54,655 nt of DNA from Planctomycetia bacterium. Lineage in GTDB: Bacteria > Planctomycetota > Planctomycetia > Pirellulales > PNKZ01. Made by a program: the position numbers and the translations under genes. The number at the start of each line of letters is the position of its first letter. The first letter of the stretch is position 1. Of the stretch, positions 45,701 to 54,655 are shown one piece after another. The stretch spans positions 1-54,655 of the forward strand of contig JAIOPP010000149.1 of the NCBI GenBank assembly GCA_021413845.1, read 5' to 3'. The notes beneath the pieces are model-generated. The model was not told where the DNA came from and made no database searches. It was given only the letters and a program-made list of their open reading frames with translations.

Positions 45701-46584
45701 CGATGCTGCGCAACGCAGAGCCCGCCGCGACAGCCGGCACCGACGACGCAGCTCGCCGCGCCTATTGGGCCGAGCAAATGGAGCTCGGCTACGAACTGAT
45801 CGAACGAGTTCTCCCGTTCGAGGTGCAAGAGTGCGGCGAAGGTTTCGCTTCGCTCCGCGATGCGGCAGACTCGGCCGGCGTGGAGATGCAGTTCTCGTCG
45901 ACGAAGATCGCCGGTGAATTGGAGCGAGTTTATTTCATGCGCTCGAGCCTCGTCGACGACGTCGTCGCAGTCGGCCGAAAGATGAACGAGCGGGGTTGGA
46001 TTCTGAAGATCGAAGACGGCTACCGCTCGCTCGAAATGCAAGGCCAACTCGTGCGGAAGCCCGAGTTGTTCGACGTGATCCTGAAGAAATGTATCTGGGA
46101 GAACGGCGGTCAGGTTCCTTCGGTCGAAATGATGTTTCGCCGCGCGCTGGTGTTGATCGCCAACATCCCTAAGATCGGCACCCACATGTCGGGCTCGGCG
46201 ATCGACGTCTCGGTGTTTCGTCGCGACGACGGCAGCGAAGTCTCGCGCGGCTACCCTTATCTGGAAATGAGCGAACGGACCCCGATGCGCTCGCCATTCG
46301 TCGCAGCGGAACACTTGAAGAATCGCCTCGAAATCACGGCGATGCTCGAAGCCGAAGGGTTCGTGCATTTCCCTTTCGAGTTTTGGCACTTCAACAAAGA
46401 CGACGCGATGGGGCACATCCTCCGCGACAAACCCGCCCCGGCACGCTTCGGGCCCGTGCATTGGGACCCCCAAACCAATCGGGTCGTCCGAGTGGAGGAG
46501 CCGCTGACGCCGCTCAATCCGCTGCCGGTGATCGAACGAGAAATCGCGGCAGCCCTGAAGCGGAGCACGGGCGGCGCCGAATAG
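45697..46584 (+). CDS. M15 family D-Ala-D-Ala dipeptidase-like protein (VanX-like)
   Basis: This 295-residue protein overlaps the preceding gene by four bases (ATGA), so it is translated from the same message. The zinc and catalytic set is intact: KIEDGYRSLEMQ (Arg110), GTHMSGSAIDVSV (His163, Asp170) and FEFWHFNKDD (Glu228, His231). This matches VanX/Ddp-type peptidases that cleave D-alanyl-D-alanine. No signal peptide is visible, unlike the genes before it, so it would act in the cytoplasm. Family members recycle cell-wall dipeptides or give glycopeptide resistance; pairing with a ceramidase-like enzyme suggests a catabolic role for an imported amide. Confidence 0.86.
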   Translation: MTMLRNAEPAATAGTDDAARRAYWAEQMELGYELIERVLPFEVQECGEGFASLRDAADSAGVEMQFSSTKIAGELERVYFMRSSLVDDVVAVGRKMNERGWILKIEDGYRSLEMQGQLVRKPELFDVILKKCIWENGGQVPSVEMMFRRALVLIANIPKIGTHMSGSAIDVSVFRRDDGSEVSRGYPYLEMSERTPMRSPFVAAEHLKNRLEITAMLEAEGFVHFPFEFWHFNKDDAMGHILRDKPAPARFGPVHWDPQTNRVVRVEEPLTPLNPLPVIEREIAAALKRSTGGAE

Positions 46585-46773
46585 GCGGCATTCCGTCTAC
46601 CGCTTTGCGTGCCGCACGATGATCACACCCCGTTCGACGAATGCCGGCCGATTTGCGAACGGTGGCATCCGAAGACCGGTCGACTTGCAGCCAGCCGTTT
46701 TTTCTGTAAACTGATGCACGGTTGTGATCACCCGAGAGCCGGCTGCGGTGTCTGATTGGGTGCGTTACGGTTT

Positions 46774-48396
<1,623 letters not shown>

Positions 48397-48423
48397 GTTT
48401 CACCTTTTGCCGATCGCTCGGAT

Positions 48424-48651
48424 TTAGACGTTTGGACCGTGGCAAACCACTTCAAAATTCAAAACCGCCCCCAGCCTATCGAGGGCCTTGGCCGAGATTC
48501 CCCGCTCGCCCGATAGAAACCTCGACAACGTCGCTTCGTCGATTTCGGCTAGCTTCGAGAGGGCATAGCAACTCAACCCGCACTCGCGCACATGCCGGCG
48601 TACTTGGTCGGTCACGGCTACCCGTTTCGCATTCTTTGATTTCTTTGCCAT
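48424..48651 (-). CDS. XRE-type helix-turn-helix regulator, 75 aa
   Basis: This small protein has a Lys-rich N terminus (MAKKSKNAKRVAV) and a complete HTH_3-like domain: LSCYALSKLAEIDEATLSRF, with recognition helix EATLSRFLSGERG and SAKALDRLGAVLNFEV. Such Cro/CI-like proteins control lysogeny or excision genes in integrated elements. It starts at ATG 48651 (a TTG two codons upstream is possible) and lies 28 bp upstream of int, so it probably shares a transcript with it. Confidence 0.85.
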   Translation of the reverse strand: MAKKSKNAKRVAVTDQVRRHVRECGLSCYALSKLAEIDEATLSRFLSGERGISAKALDRLGAVLNFEVVCHGPNV

Positions 48652-48694
48652 GTTCAAGCTATCGGATATACTTGTCTAAATGTCAAGCATTGAA

Positions 48695-49951
48695 TTATAG
48701 GCTGCCGAGGTAGCGATACCTGCTAGCCTGACCTGTCGCAACGCTACCCTTCGAGACTTCGTCCAAGAGCCCCTCGATACGGAGCAATCTCAGCCAGCGC
48801 GAGACTTGTACGTGCGAGCTATCGAGCAAGCCGCCGGCCGCTCGGGTCGAGAGATAGAACGGGCCTCGGCCCGCGACTATCTGCAACTCTCGACAAAGCC
48901 CGACAAGCAATCGCACCTCCGGTGTTTCAAATTGCGCCGCTTCGGGAGGCGGTTCCATCTTTGCGACTTTGGCAAACATCATGGTAAGCGGTTCCTCTCC
49001 CTTAGGGTTACGGACCTTGGGCCACCCCTCGACGAAATCGAGCCACGTCTCGTCAAAAGCTTTGGTGCGCATGTTCGGCAACGCGCGTCGATGCCATTCC
49101 TTTACTATGGGCCGCATCGCTTTGGGAGAGTTTTCTCGAAACTCCGGGACAGCCTTCAATTCCCGACAGAGTTCAAACAGCTTGCGATGTCGGAAGCCAT
49201 CTTTGGTCGGAGTTGTCCGTTCAAGCGCCAACTCGACTCGCCTTTGTAACAGAGAGGGCAGAGAGTCCAGAGAATACTCAAGACATAAGGGCGGTTCAGG
49301 CGGGGAAGCTATTGCATCCGATGGAGCAGCGGATAGTTCTAGGTCGCTTACGTCGTTCCCATCAAACCCCTCCCCATCCTCCAATGTCTTAGGTTCTCTC
49401 TGTACCTCTCTGTTACATGGCCCAAAACCAGAATCGAACAAATCGACCCGCGGGAAGTTTGCCGTCGAGGTCAACCACTTGTATTTGTGGCCCGAGGGGT
49501 GCAAGCTTGGCGGAAGGACCGAATAGCTACCGACGCCGATTCGGAGTTCCCCTCCTACGCAATTCAGCGCGCCGATGCCGGCCGGTTTGCCGATCGCAGC
49601 GCGATAACGCCGTTCGCAATCAACCTCGACCGTAAAATAGACGTGTCGCCCGCGGCTCGTTTCGACCGTCGGCAGCGTCGCGGCGAGTTCCGGCCGCTCC
49701 GCGCTCCAGCAGAGATACTCTTCCATATCGTCGAAGTCGCGCGATCCGAGGCCCCCGGAAATGCTTCCGAAGATCACGGCGACGCCGGGAAACCCCTTCC
49801 CATCGAACCATTTCGTTAGTTTCGCCTCGTTCGCCGGTTTCGTTTGAAAAGGCTTCCAGCGTCGAAGGGCAGGCTTTTTGTTCGCTCCCAACGGGATCAA
49901 GCTCCAGCCTCGCCGACGATAGCCGAGGGCCGCTTCGAAAATCTCGCTCAT
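48695..49951 (-). CDS. bifunctional DNA primase/polymerase (Prim-Pol) domain protein
   Basis: The 418-residue protein has an N-terminal Prim-Pol (AEP superfamily) domain. It contains LGYRRRGWSLIPLGANKKPA, the metal-binding acidic pair in SRDFDDMEEY, ETSRGRHVYF, and GSYSVLPPSLHPSGHKYKWL. These proteins prime and copy DNA and are typical of plasmids, phages and satellites. A primase C-terminal-like helical region follows (about 240-330), then a winged helix (LLDSSHVQVSRWLRLLRIEG) at the end, but no helicase domain. The ATG at 49951 overlaps the TGA of the AlpA-like gene. It probably initiates replication of the excised element. Confidence 0.87.
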   Translation of the reverse strand: MSEIFEAALGYRRRGWSLIPLGANKKPALRRWKPFQTKPANEAKLTKWFDGKGFPGVAVIFGSISGGLGSRDFDDMEEYLCWSAERPELAATLPTVETSRGRHVYFTVEVDCERRYRAAIGKPAGIGALNCVGGELRIGVGSYSVLPPSLHPSGHKYKWLTSTANFPRVDLFDSGFGPCNREVQREPKTLEDGEGFDGNDVSDLELSAAPSDAIASPPEPPLCLEYSLDSLPSLLQRRVELALERTTPTKDGFRHRKLFELCRELKAVPEFRENSPKAMRPIVKEWHRRALPNMRTKAFDETWLDFVEGWPKVRNPKGEEPLTMMFAKVAKMEPPPEAAQFETPEVRLLVGLCRELQIVAGRGPFYLSTRAAGGLLDSSHVQVSRWLRLLRIEGLLDEVSKGSVATGQASRYRYLGSL

Positions 49952-50190
49952 GCCGCACCCCCGCGGCGTATGACCTCCCAGCGGTCGCGAGGGGGCGAGC
50001 CGGCGGCAAGCCAGGCCCGCAACTCGTCGAGGGGCCAACGGGTCGCACGGCCGAGCCGTACGGGCCTCGGGATGCGTCCTTGCGAGTGAAGCGCCCAGAG
50101 GTGCCGCTCGCTGATTCCTAGTTGCTCGGCCGTCTCAGCGGCATTCAGGGCCAAGCGTTCCGACGCGGTTTGATTCGTTTTAGTGCTCAT
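49948..50190 (-). CDS. AlpA/excisionase-type helix-turn-helix protein, 80 aa
   Basis: The protein matches the AlpA/MerR-like winged-HTH excisionase group: LNAAETAEQLGISERHLWAL is the HTH, followed by RIPRPVRLGRATRWPLDELR, the wing with the W-x-x-(D/E) motif. AlpA-type proteins activate integrase or act as recombination directionality factors. It starts at ATG 50190; a longer frame to 50211 adds seven residues. Its stop overlaps the Prim-Pol start (ATGA), so both are translated together. Upstream is the repeat cluster at 50214-50288. Confidence 0.88.
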   Translation of the reverse strand: MSTKTNQTASERLALNAAETAEQLGISERHLWALHSQGRIPRPVRLGRATRWPLDELRAWLAAGSPPRDRWEVIRRGGAA

Positions 50191-50213
50191 GAACCGAAAA
50201 ATACGGCTCACGG

Positions 50214-50288
50214 AGCGGTAGGTCTAAGCCCGGTGCGTGGGCGGTCGAAATATAGGTGAGCGGTAGGTCACCTATCACGGACCTACCG
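50214..50288. repeat. iteron-like cluster: AGCGGTAGGTC x2, inverted CGGTAGGTC copy, and 8-bp inverted repeat
   Basis: AGCGGTAGGTC occurs at 50214-50224 and 50259-50269, 45 bp apart. A reverse-complement copy, GACCTACCG, lies at 50280-50288. ATAGGTGA (50252-50259) and TCACCTAT (50268-50275) form a perfect inverted repeat with an eight-base spacer overlapping the second copy. The cluster sits between the AlpA-like gene and the stop of the unknown gene at 50275-51315. It could be a binding site for AlpA or XRE, an origin for the primase, or in part a terminator for the unknown gene. Confidence 0.6.
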
Positions 50289-51315
50289 GCCCAGCTTCCG
50301 AGGCTTGTTCGACTCGTTTCCAGCGGATTCCTTCTCCACTCCCGTCGGCTTCGAATTGGATCAAGCCAAGGCCGTCGTTCAATGATCGCACGGCGCTCCT
50401 TAGCCGTTCGTCGTCGCGGCCGCCGGGCAACGGGTCGTCGATTCGTGTCGGCCATCCGTCTTCCTCGAATGCGGTGAGAATAGCAATTACGTTCTTTGCT
50501 AAGGGCCGAACTCGTCGAGCCAACTTGTCACCGAAGCGAAGTTCGCCATCCGTCGGCCGCCAATCCGGCCGCACTGCGATTGGGGCCACTTCGGTTGGGG
50601 AATCTTCCTCGTCTTCGTCGTCGAATTCTGTCTCGTCATCGCCCGACGACTTAGGACGCGGGAGTTTTCTGAGTTGCAAGAGCCGGTCGACAAGCGCGTT
50701 ACTTCGAGCTGTCGCCCATTCCTCAAACTCGGTCAGGTCGTTCTGCTTGGTGCGCTTTTCTAAGTCTTCCCACTCAATAGAGAGGCGAAGCCAAAGCCCG
50801 TGATCACCGCGTGCGGAAAATTCGTCGAACCGTTCATAGCATCCGCCTTGCTGATGAACTTCGTCATCAAGAACGCTGTCGAGTCCGCACTGCTCATCTT
50901 CGCTTAGGCTATCGATCCGGTTAAAGACCTCTTGAATACCGCTTCCGAAATCTGCCGTAAGGTATGAGACAACGCGCTCGTCCGCTCTTATTTCGATGAG
51001 CGTCGTCTCGTGTTCGCAAGCTATGTCATAGAGTGACCCTCGGGTGTTGTCGTCCCAACTACCGAGTTCGTGCTCTTCGTATAATTTCCACGAGTGCGCC
51101 AGGTCGAGAAACCTTGCGGGCTCGCTCACCGCCGACACGGCCTCGATAGTGACATCTTCGTCCTTGTGATACTCGCCGAGGTAGATCCGCAGAGCGGAAA
51201 GCAACGTATCGCACTCCGCAGCCGACAATCTATCGGTGCGAAAGAACACGCGCCACGGATGCTCGTCCGAAGCGCATGCGAAATAATGAACCGCTAGACG
51301 GTTGGCGTCCGGCAT
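50275..51315 (-). CDS. unknown acidic protein with C-terminal winged-helix-like region
   Basis: I recognise no named family. The protein is 346 residues, cytoplasmic and highly acidic, with a low-complexity DDETEFDDEDEEDSP stretch near residue 240 that probably separates two domains. The last 80 residues (AKNVIAILTAFEEDGWPTRI, then ERLRSAVRSLNDGLGLIQFE) have the spacing of a winged helix. I chose ATG 51315, preceded by AAAGGG six bases upstream; ATG 51333 and a GTG at 51426 are in frame. Gene position between the replication block and the R-M cargo suggests an element-specific function. Confidence 0.7.
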   Translation of the reverse strand: MPDANRLAVHYFACASDEHPWRVFFRTDRLSAAECDTLLSALRIYLGEYHKDEDVTIEAVSAVSEPARFLDLAHSWKLYEEHELGSWDDNTRGSLYDIACEHETTLIEIRADERVVSYLTADFGSGIQEVFNRIDSLSEDEQCGLDSVLDDEVHQQGGCYERFDEFSARGDHGLWLRLSIEWEDLEKRTKQNDLTEFEEWATARSNALVDRLLQLRKLPRPKSSGDDETEFDDEDEEDSPTEVAPIAVRPDWRPTDGELRFGDKLARRVRPLAKNVIAILTAFEEDGWPTRIDDPLPGGRDDERLRSAVRSLNDGLGLIQFEADGSGEGIRWKRVEQASEAGPVGP

Positions 51316-51816
51316 GAATGACCCTTTGAACATCGGGCCGGGCCGCGCGGCGAAGCGCAAAGGGTGAAAGAAACGCAAGCGCCGCACGGTCCGCACGCCG
51401 CGGCGTTTGCAATCGCCGTGGCTCACCCGATAAGAGGTAGCATCCTATCGCGGCGGCCGGCCTAATTTCCAGCGGTGAAAATCGAGTCGCGCGGCGGGAT
51501 CGCAATTCCGCTTGTATTTCGCACAAAAGTCTGCACGGTGCGGCTTTGGTCTTTGGGGCCGGTGCATCAGGGATTTGCCCCACCCCCGGGCTCCTCGACG
51601 AAAAAGTTCCCAATTCTGCGATTTCTCGCGCACTCCGGCCAGATCGTTTCGAGGGGGCGATTGCCCTAGATATTCGAGGCCCCTATCCAGCTTGCCGAGG
51701 CTACGATCCGTGGTCGCGCGCCGCTTACTCGGTGGCCGGCCGATAGGCATCGCTCGGCATGCGCATTATCATGCCCGGTCTATCGGGTCGAACAGCCGAC
51801 GGCAGTGAGAGGCAAC
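51316..51816. other. 501-bp region between unknown gene and mod
   Basis: No convincing gene is seen here. Several overlapping Arg/Pro-rich frames exist on both strands. The best of them is 51445-51750 on the minus strand. The region near 51740-51780 is rich in short palindromic bits (GGCATGCGCATTATCATGCC) and could hold promoters for the divergent genes; I cannot place them reliably. No hairpin plus T-run was found. Confidence 0.5.
51445..51750 (-). CDS. possible small Arg/Pro-rich protein, 101 aa
   Basis: This open frame starts at ATG 51750 and ends 51445. Its C-terminal part carries DFCAKYKRNCDPAARLDFHR, with two cysteines eight apart and many basic residues, so a small nucleic-acid-binding protein is imaginable. 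There is no known family match in my reading, no ribosome site, and competing frames overlap it. I include it because the gap would otherwise be empty in the same direction as the neighbouring gene. Confidence 0.22.
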   Translation of the reverse strand: MPIGRPPSKRRATTDRSLGKLDRGLEYLGQSPPRNDLAGVREKSQNWELFRRGARGWGKSLMHRPQRPKPHRADFCAKYKRNCDPAARLDFHRWKLGRPPR

Positions 51817-53457
51817 ATGGCTCGGAAGAAGTACGACGATCTCGGCAAAGAGGATTTGATTCGCTTGCTGGAAGCGCGCGATCGGCGCGATGCTACGCGC
51901 TTCGGCCTCGTTTGGGAGGCTAACGAAATCGAGCGAGACAAGGCGCTGAATCAAGATTTTGTCGCCCTCGACCTCGACCGCACGCTGAGTTGTCCAGCCG
52001 ATGCTCCGGCATGGAAGAATCTGATTATCGAGGGAGACAACTTCGACGCGCTGCGTTATCTCCGCATGACATTCGCCGGCCGAGTGAAATGCATCTACAT
52101 CGATCCGCCGTACAACACCGGCAATAAGGACTTCGTTTACAACGACCACTACGTTGACAAAGAAGACCTTTGGCGGCACTCAAAGTGGTGCGAGTTTATG
52201 TTCCAGCGGCTGACGTTGGCGAAAGACTTGCTGCGAGAGGATGGATCTATTTTTGTCTCGATCGGAGATGACGAAGTCTTCCAGCTTGGTCAGTTAATGC
52301 AACGCGTCTTTGGACAGCAAAATTTCGTTGCAAACGTGATTTGGGAGAAGGCATATGCTCCTAAGAACACCGCCCGCCATTTTTCCGAAAATCATGATTT
52401 CATCCTCGTTTATGCGAGAAATGGCGCTACTTGGAAGCCAAATCTCGTAGCGCGATCGGAGAAGCAAGACAAAGCCTACAAAAATCCCGACGACGACCCG
52501 CGCGGCTTATGGCGAACAGACGGAATGTCGGCGCGCAATTACTACAGTAAGGGGACCTATCAGGTTGTTTGTCCCTCTGGTCGTATCGTGGAACGTCCAC
52601 CGACCGGGCGCTATTGGATCTATTCCGAAGAAACATTTAAGGAAATGGACAAAGACGGTCGCATTTGGTGGGGGAAGGACGGAAACAATGCCCCGGCAGT
52701 CAAACGATTCCTCACGGAAGTGAAGCAGGGCGTCGTACCGCAAACTATCTGGCCGTATTCTGAAGTCGGGCACACTCAAGAGGCAAAAAAAGAGATCGTT
52801 CAAATCGTCGATTTTGCCGATTCCGGAAGTGTATTTTCGACCCCGAAGCCCGTCCGATTGATGGAGCGAGTTCTTCAGTTAGCGACGAGCGATGACGATC
52901 TAGTTTTGGACTTTTTTGCTGGGAGCGGAACATTTGCCCACGCCGTTCATAACCTGAACAAAAATGATGGGGGACGTCGCAGGGTCATTCTTGTTTCCAG
53001 CACGGAGGCCACTGTCGATGAGCCGACGAAAAACATCTGTCGTGATATCTGCGCTAGGCGCGTTCGCCGAGTCGTCGAGGGCTATGGCAATATGCTGGGA
53101 CTTGGCGGCGACTTTGCCTATCTCCGTTGCCGTCGAATCGCTCCGGGCCGGCTTACCGAGATTGAACACGCTCAAGTGTGGACGGCCTTGCAACTCACTC
53201 ACATGCCAACGATCACAGAATTCGAAGAAGCCTTGCCGTTCGTGAGCGCCGCGCACGACGACCAACAGTTGATTTACGTGCCGCACTTCCGCGCTAAAGA
53301 CGCAAAGGCCTTGGCAAAAGCCGTCGGACGTTTGCCGGCTTGCATCGTCTACACGTGGCAACCGGACGCCGTGAAATCACGTTTGAAAGAGGCTGACAAC
53401 GTACAAGTCGAGGCCGTGCCGGAAAGTCTCGCACGCCGATTCGGAATGAGGATTTAG
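51817..53457 (+). CDS. mod: type III restriction-modification DNA methyltransferase (Mod), N6-adenine
   Basis: The 546-residue enzyme has the DPPY catalytic motif IV (Asp96-Tyr99, in YIDPPYNTGNKDFVYNDHYV) before the S-adenosylmethionine motif I FAGSGT (Phe367-Thr372). That is the beta-class order of type III Mod subunits. The middle segment (about residues 150-330), probably the target-recognition domain, has lower GC than the ends. It methylates adenine in an asymmetric site and pairs with Res for cleavage. I chose ATG 51817, preceded by GAGAGG at 51807-51812; GTG 51805 is upstream. Res starts four bases after the stop. Confidence 0.93.
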   Translation: MARKKYDDLGKEDLIRLLEARDRRDATRFGLVWEANEIERDKALNQDFVALDLDRTLSCPADAPAWKNLIIEGDNFDALRYLRMTFAGRVKCIYIDPPYNTGNKDFVYNDHYVDKEDLWRHSKWCEFMFQRLTLAKDLLREDGSIFVSIGDDEVFQLGQLMQRVFGQQNFVANVIWEKAYAPKNTARHFSENHDFILVYARNGATWKPNLVARSEKQDKAYKNPDDDPRGLWRTDGMSARNYYSKGTYQVVCPSGRIVERPPTGRYWIYSEETFKEMDKDGRIWWGKDGNNAPAVKRFLTEVKQGVVPQTIWPYSEVGHTQEAKKEIVQIVDFADSGSVFSTPKPVRLMERVLQLATSDDDLVLDFFAGSGTFAHAVHNLNKNDGGRRRVILVSSTEATVDEPTKNICRDICARRVRRVVEGYGNMLGLGGDFAYLRCRRIAPGRLTEIEHAQVWTALQLTHMPTITEFEEALPFVSAAHDDQQLIYVPHFRAKDAKALAKAVGRLPACIVYTWQPDAVKSRLKEADNVQVEAVPESLARRFGMRI

Positions 53458-53460
53458 CCG

Positions 53461-54655
53461 ATGGCATTGATTACGCTCAAGCCGTTTCAGCAGCAAGCCG
53501 TCGATAGCGCAGTCGCGGTATTCGCCCATATGCGATCGATTCTCGATGCCGCAGGCGCAAGCGAGGACAATCGCGCAACTGCGATTTTCGATAACGGCTA
53601 TCTGCTCATTGAAGCGCCCACCGGCTCGGGCAAGACGTTGATGGCCGGAAACATCGTCGAGCGTATAAGCGCGGCCGACCGGGTGGTCTGGTTTTGGTTC
53701 GCGCCGTTTAAGGGAGTCGTCGACCAAACGGCGGCGGTTCTGCGCGAGCAGTTCCAAGGCTTGCGACTGCGCACGATGGCTGACGACCGCAACCCTATCG
53801 GAACTCAGAGCGGCGACGTGTTCGTGACGACTTGGGGCCTTGTCGCAACACGTGTTCGCGACCGACGCAGCGTGAGGCAGAATAGCGAGCTGACCGATAG
53901 CATCGACGACTTGGTCGTTTCGCTGCGCGAGCAAGGGTATCGAATCGGCGTCGTCGTCGATGAGGCGCATCACGGATTCCACGCCGATACTCAAGCCGCC
54001 GTGTTTTTTCGCACGGTACTTCCGGACGATGCCGACTTGCGCGACCTCAAAGACCGGATGCAAATCGGCAAGATCCATCGAATCGGCGTGAGCCGCGCCG
54101 ACGCCGTCGGCCCCGGGCCGCACGAAGGGTTGATTAAGCGCGGAATCAAAACGATTGCATGGCGTCTGGAGGAAGGATCGGATGCCGCGGCCGATTTTGA
54201 GGATACGGCGCTTCGCCACGGCGCGGAGTTGCATCGGTTCCTAAAAGACGAACTGAAGCGAGCCGATATCAATTTGACGCCCCTCATGCTGGTACAAGTC
54301 GATAGCAAGCCGAAGTCGGTCGAGCGAGTCAGAGAGAAGCTCTTAAAGCTTGGGTTCACCGAGGCGCAAGTCGCGACGCATACCTCGGCCGAGCCGGATG
54401 CGAACTTGCTTGCTCTTGCGAACGACGAAACCCGAGAGGTACTGATCTTCAAGATGGCGGTCGCCCTCGGCTTCGATGCGCCGCGCGCGTGGACTCTGGT
54501 TTCAACTCGGCCGGCGCAAGACGAGGATTTTGGCGTGCAACTCGTCGGACGCATCTTGCGCGTGCATCGGCGACTTCAAGGCAAGATCGTTCCCGACGCT
54601 TTGCGTTACGGATATGTGATGCTTGCCGATATCGATGCGCAAACGGGCCTCGACG
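53461..54655 (+). CDS. res: type III restriction endonuclease subunit (Res), 5' part; 3' end outside window
   Basis: The frame runs to the window edge (398 residues visible). SF2 helicase motifs are present: Walker A EAPTGSGKT (Lys58), DEAH box VVDEAHH (Asp167-His170) and motif VI QLVGRILRVHR. The usual motif III (S/T-A-T) after the DEAH box is not seen: the chain runs FFRTVLPDDADLRDLKD (from residue 182), where relatives normally carry a TATPDD segment. The nuclease domain would be beyond the edge. Res translocates on DNA with ATP and cuts between two unmodified sites together with Mod. ATG 53461 follows mod by three bases. Confidence 0.9.
   Translation, partial: MALITLKPFQQQAVDSAVAVFAHMRSILDAAGASEDNRATAIFDNGYLLIEAPTGSGKTLMAGNIVERISAADRVVWFWFAPFKGVVDQTAAVLREQFQGLRLRTMADDRNPIGTQSGDVFVTTWGLVATRVRDRRSVRQNSELTDSIDDLVVSLREQGYRIGVVVDEAHHGFHADTQAAVFFRTVLPDDADLRDLKDRMQIGKIHRIGVSRADAVGPGPHEGLIKRGIKTIAWRLEEGSDAAADFEDTALRHGAELHRFLKDELKRADINLTPLMLVQVDSKPKSVERVREKLLKLGFTEAQVATHTSAEPDANLLALANDETREVLIFKMAVALGFDAPRAWTLVSTRPAQDEDFGVQLVGRILRVHRRLQGKIVPDALRYGYVMLADIDAQTGLD

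Noticed and set aside
48400-54655. Second copy of the tRNA-Arg 3' end (attR)
   Set aside because: I looked for TTCGAGCCCACTAGGGTG-like sequence and saw none; the right end is probably outside the window.

Overview
The window is GC-rich bacterial DNA that reads as a planctomycete, most likely of the Pirellulales. I infer this from the gene families: secreted DUF1592/DUF1588/DUF1585 cytochrome-like proteins paired with DUF1552, SMP-30-like and LRR exported proteins, EF-hand lipoprotein-like proteins, DUF4838, DUF6807, ceramidase-like and sialidase-like enzymes, and caspase/formylglycine-generating-enzyme fusions. No rRNA is present, so the lineage is an inference.

Left part (1-9.5 kb). The 3' end of a CocE/NonD hydrolase gene is followed by housekeeping genes: trpB-trpA on the minus strand, mutM and aspS on the plus strand. 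Small exported LRR, EF-hand and SGNH-hydrolase proteins are interspersed.

Middle part (9.5-35.6 kb). This is a long run of exported proteins. It includes an EF-hand protein, an SMP-30/LRR fusion, a three-gene minus-strand operon (DUF1592, DUF1552, caspase-FGE fusion), a propeller-type glycosidase-like protein, a 1408-residue NHL/glycosidase/discoidin mosaic, a BNR sialidase-like protein, a triple beta-helix protein, two alpha/beta-hydrolase-type esterases, an M14-like carboxypeptidase and a further esterase-like protein. One small MltR-like gene of visibly lower GC interrupts this run.

Regulated operon (35.6-46.6 kb). A LysR-type regulator is divergent from six tightly packed plus-strand genes: two DUF4838/CBM9-like paralogues, a small repeat protein, DUF6807 plus TPR, a neutral-ceramidase-like enzyme and an M15 (VanX-like) dipeptidase. 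A perfect CAACCT-GT-AGGTTG palindrome lies in the shared intergenic region. This looks like a dedicated catabolic locus of unknown substrate.

Integrated element (from 46.77 kb to beyond the right edge). A tRNA-Arg(ACG) gene marks the left boundary. A tyrosine recombinase points toward it, and the last 22 codons of its gene are read antisense through the tRNA. Next come an XRE regulator, a primase-polymerase and an AlpA-type excisionase-like protein (coupled by an ATGA overlap), a cluster of GGTAGGTC repeats, an unknown acidic protein, and then a type III restriction-modification pair, mod and a truncated res. The gene order resembles phage-satellite-like elements carrying an anti-phage cargo. 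The right attachment site is not in the window.

Starts were chosen by signal peptide, Shine-Dalgarno-like sequence or overlap with the upstream gene. All functional calls come from reading motifs; no database search was run.
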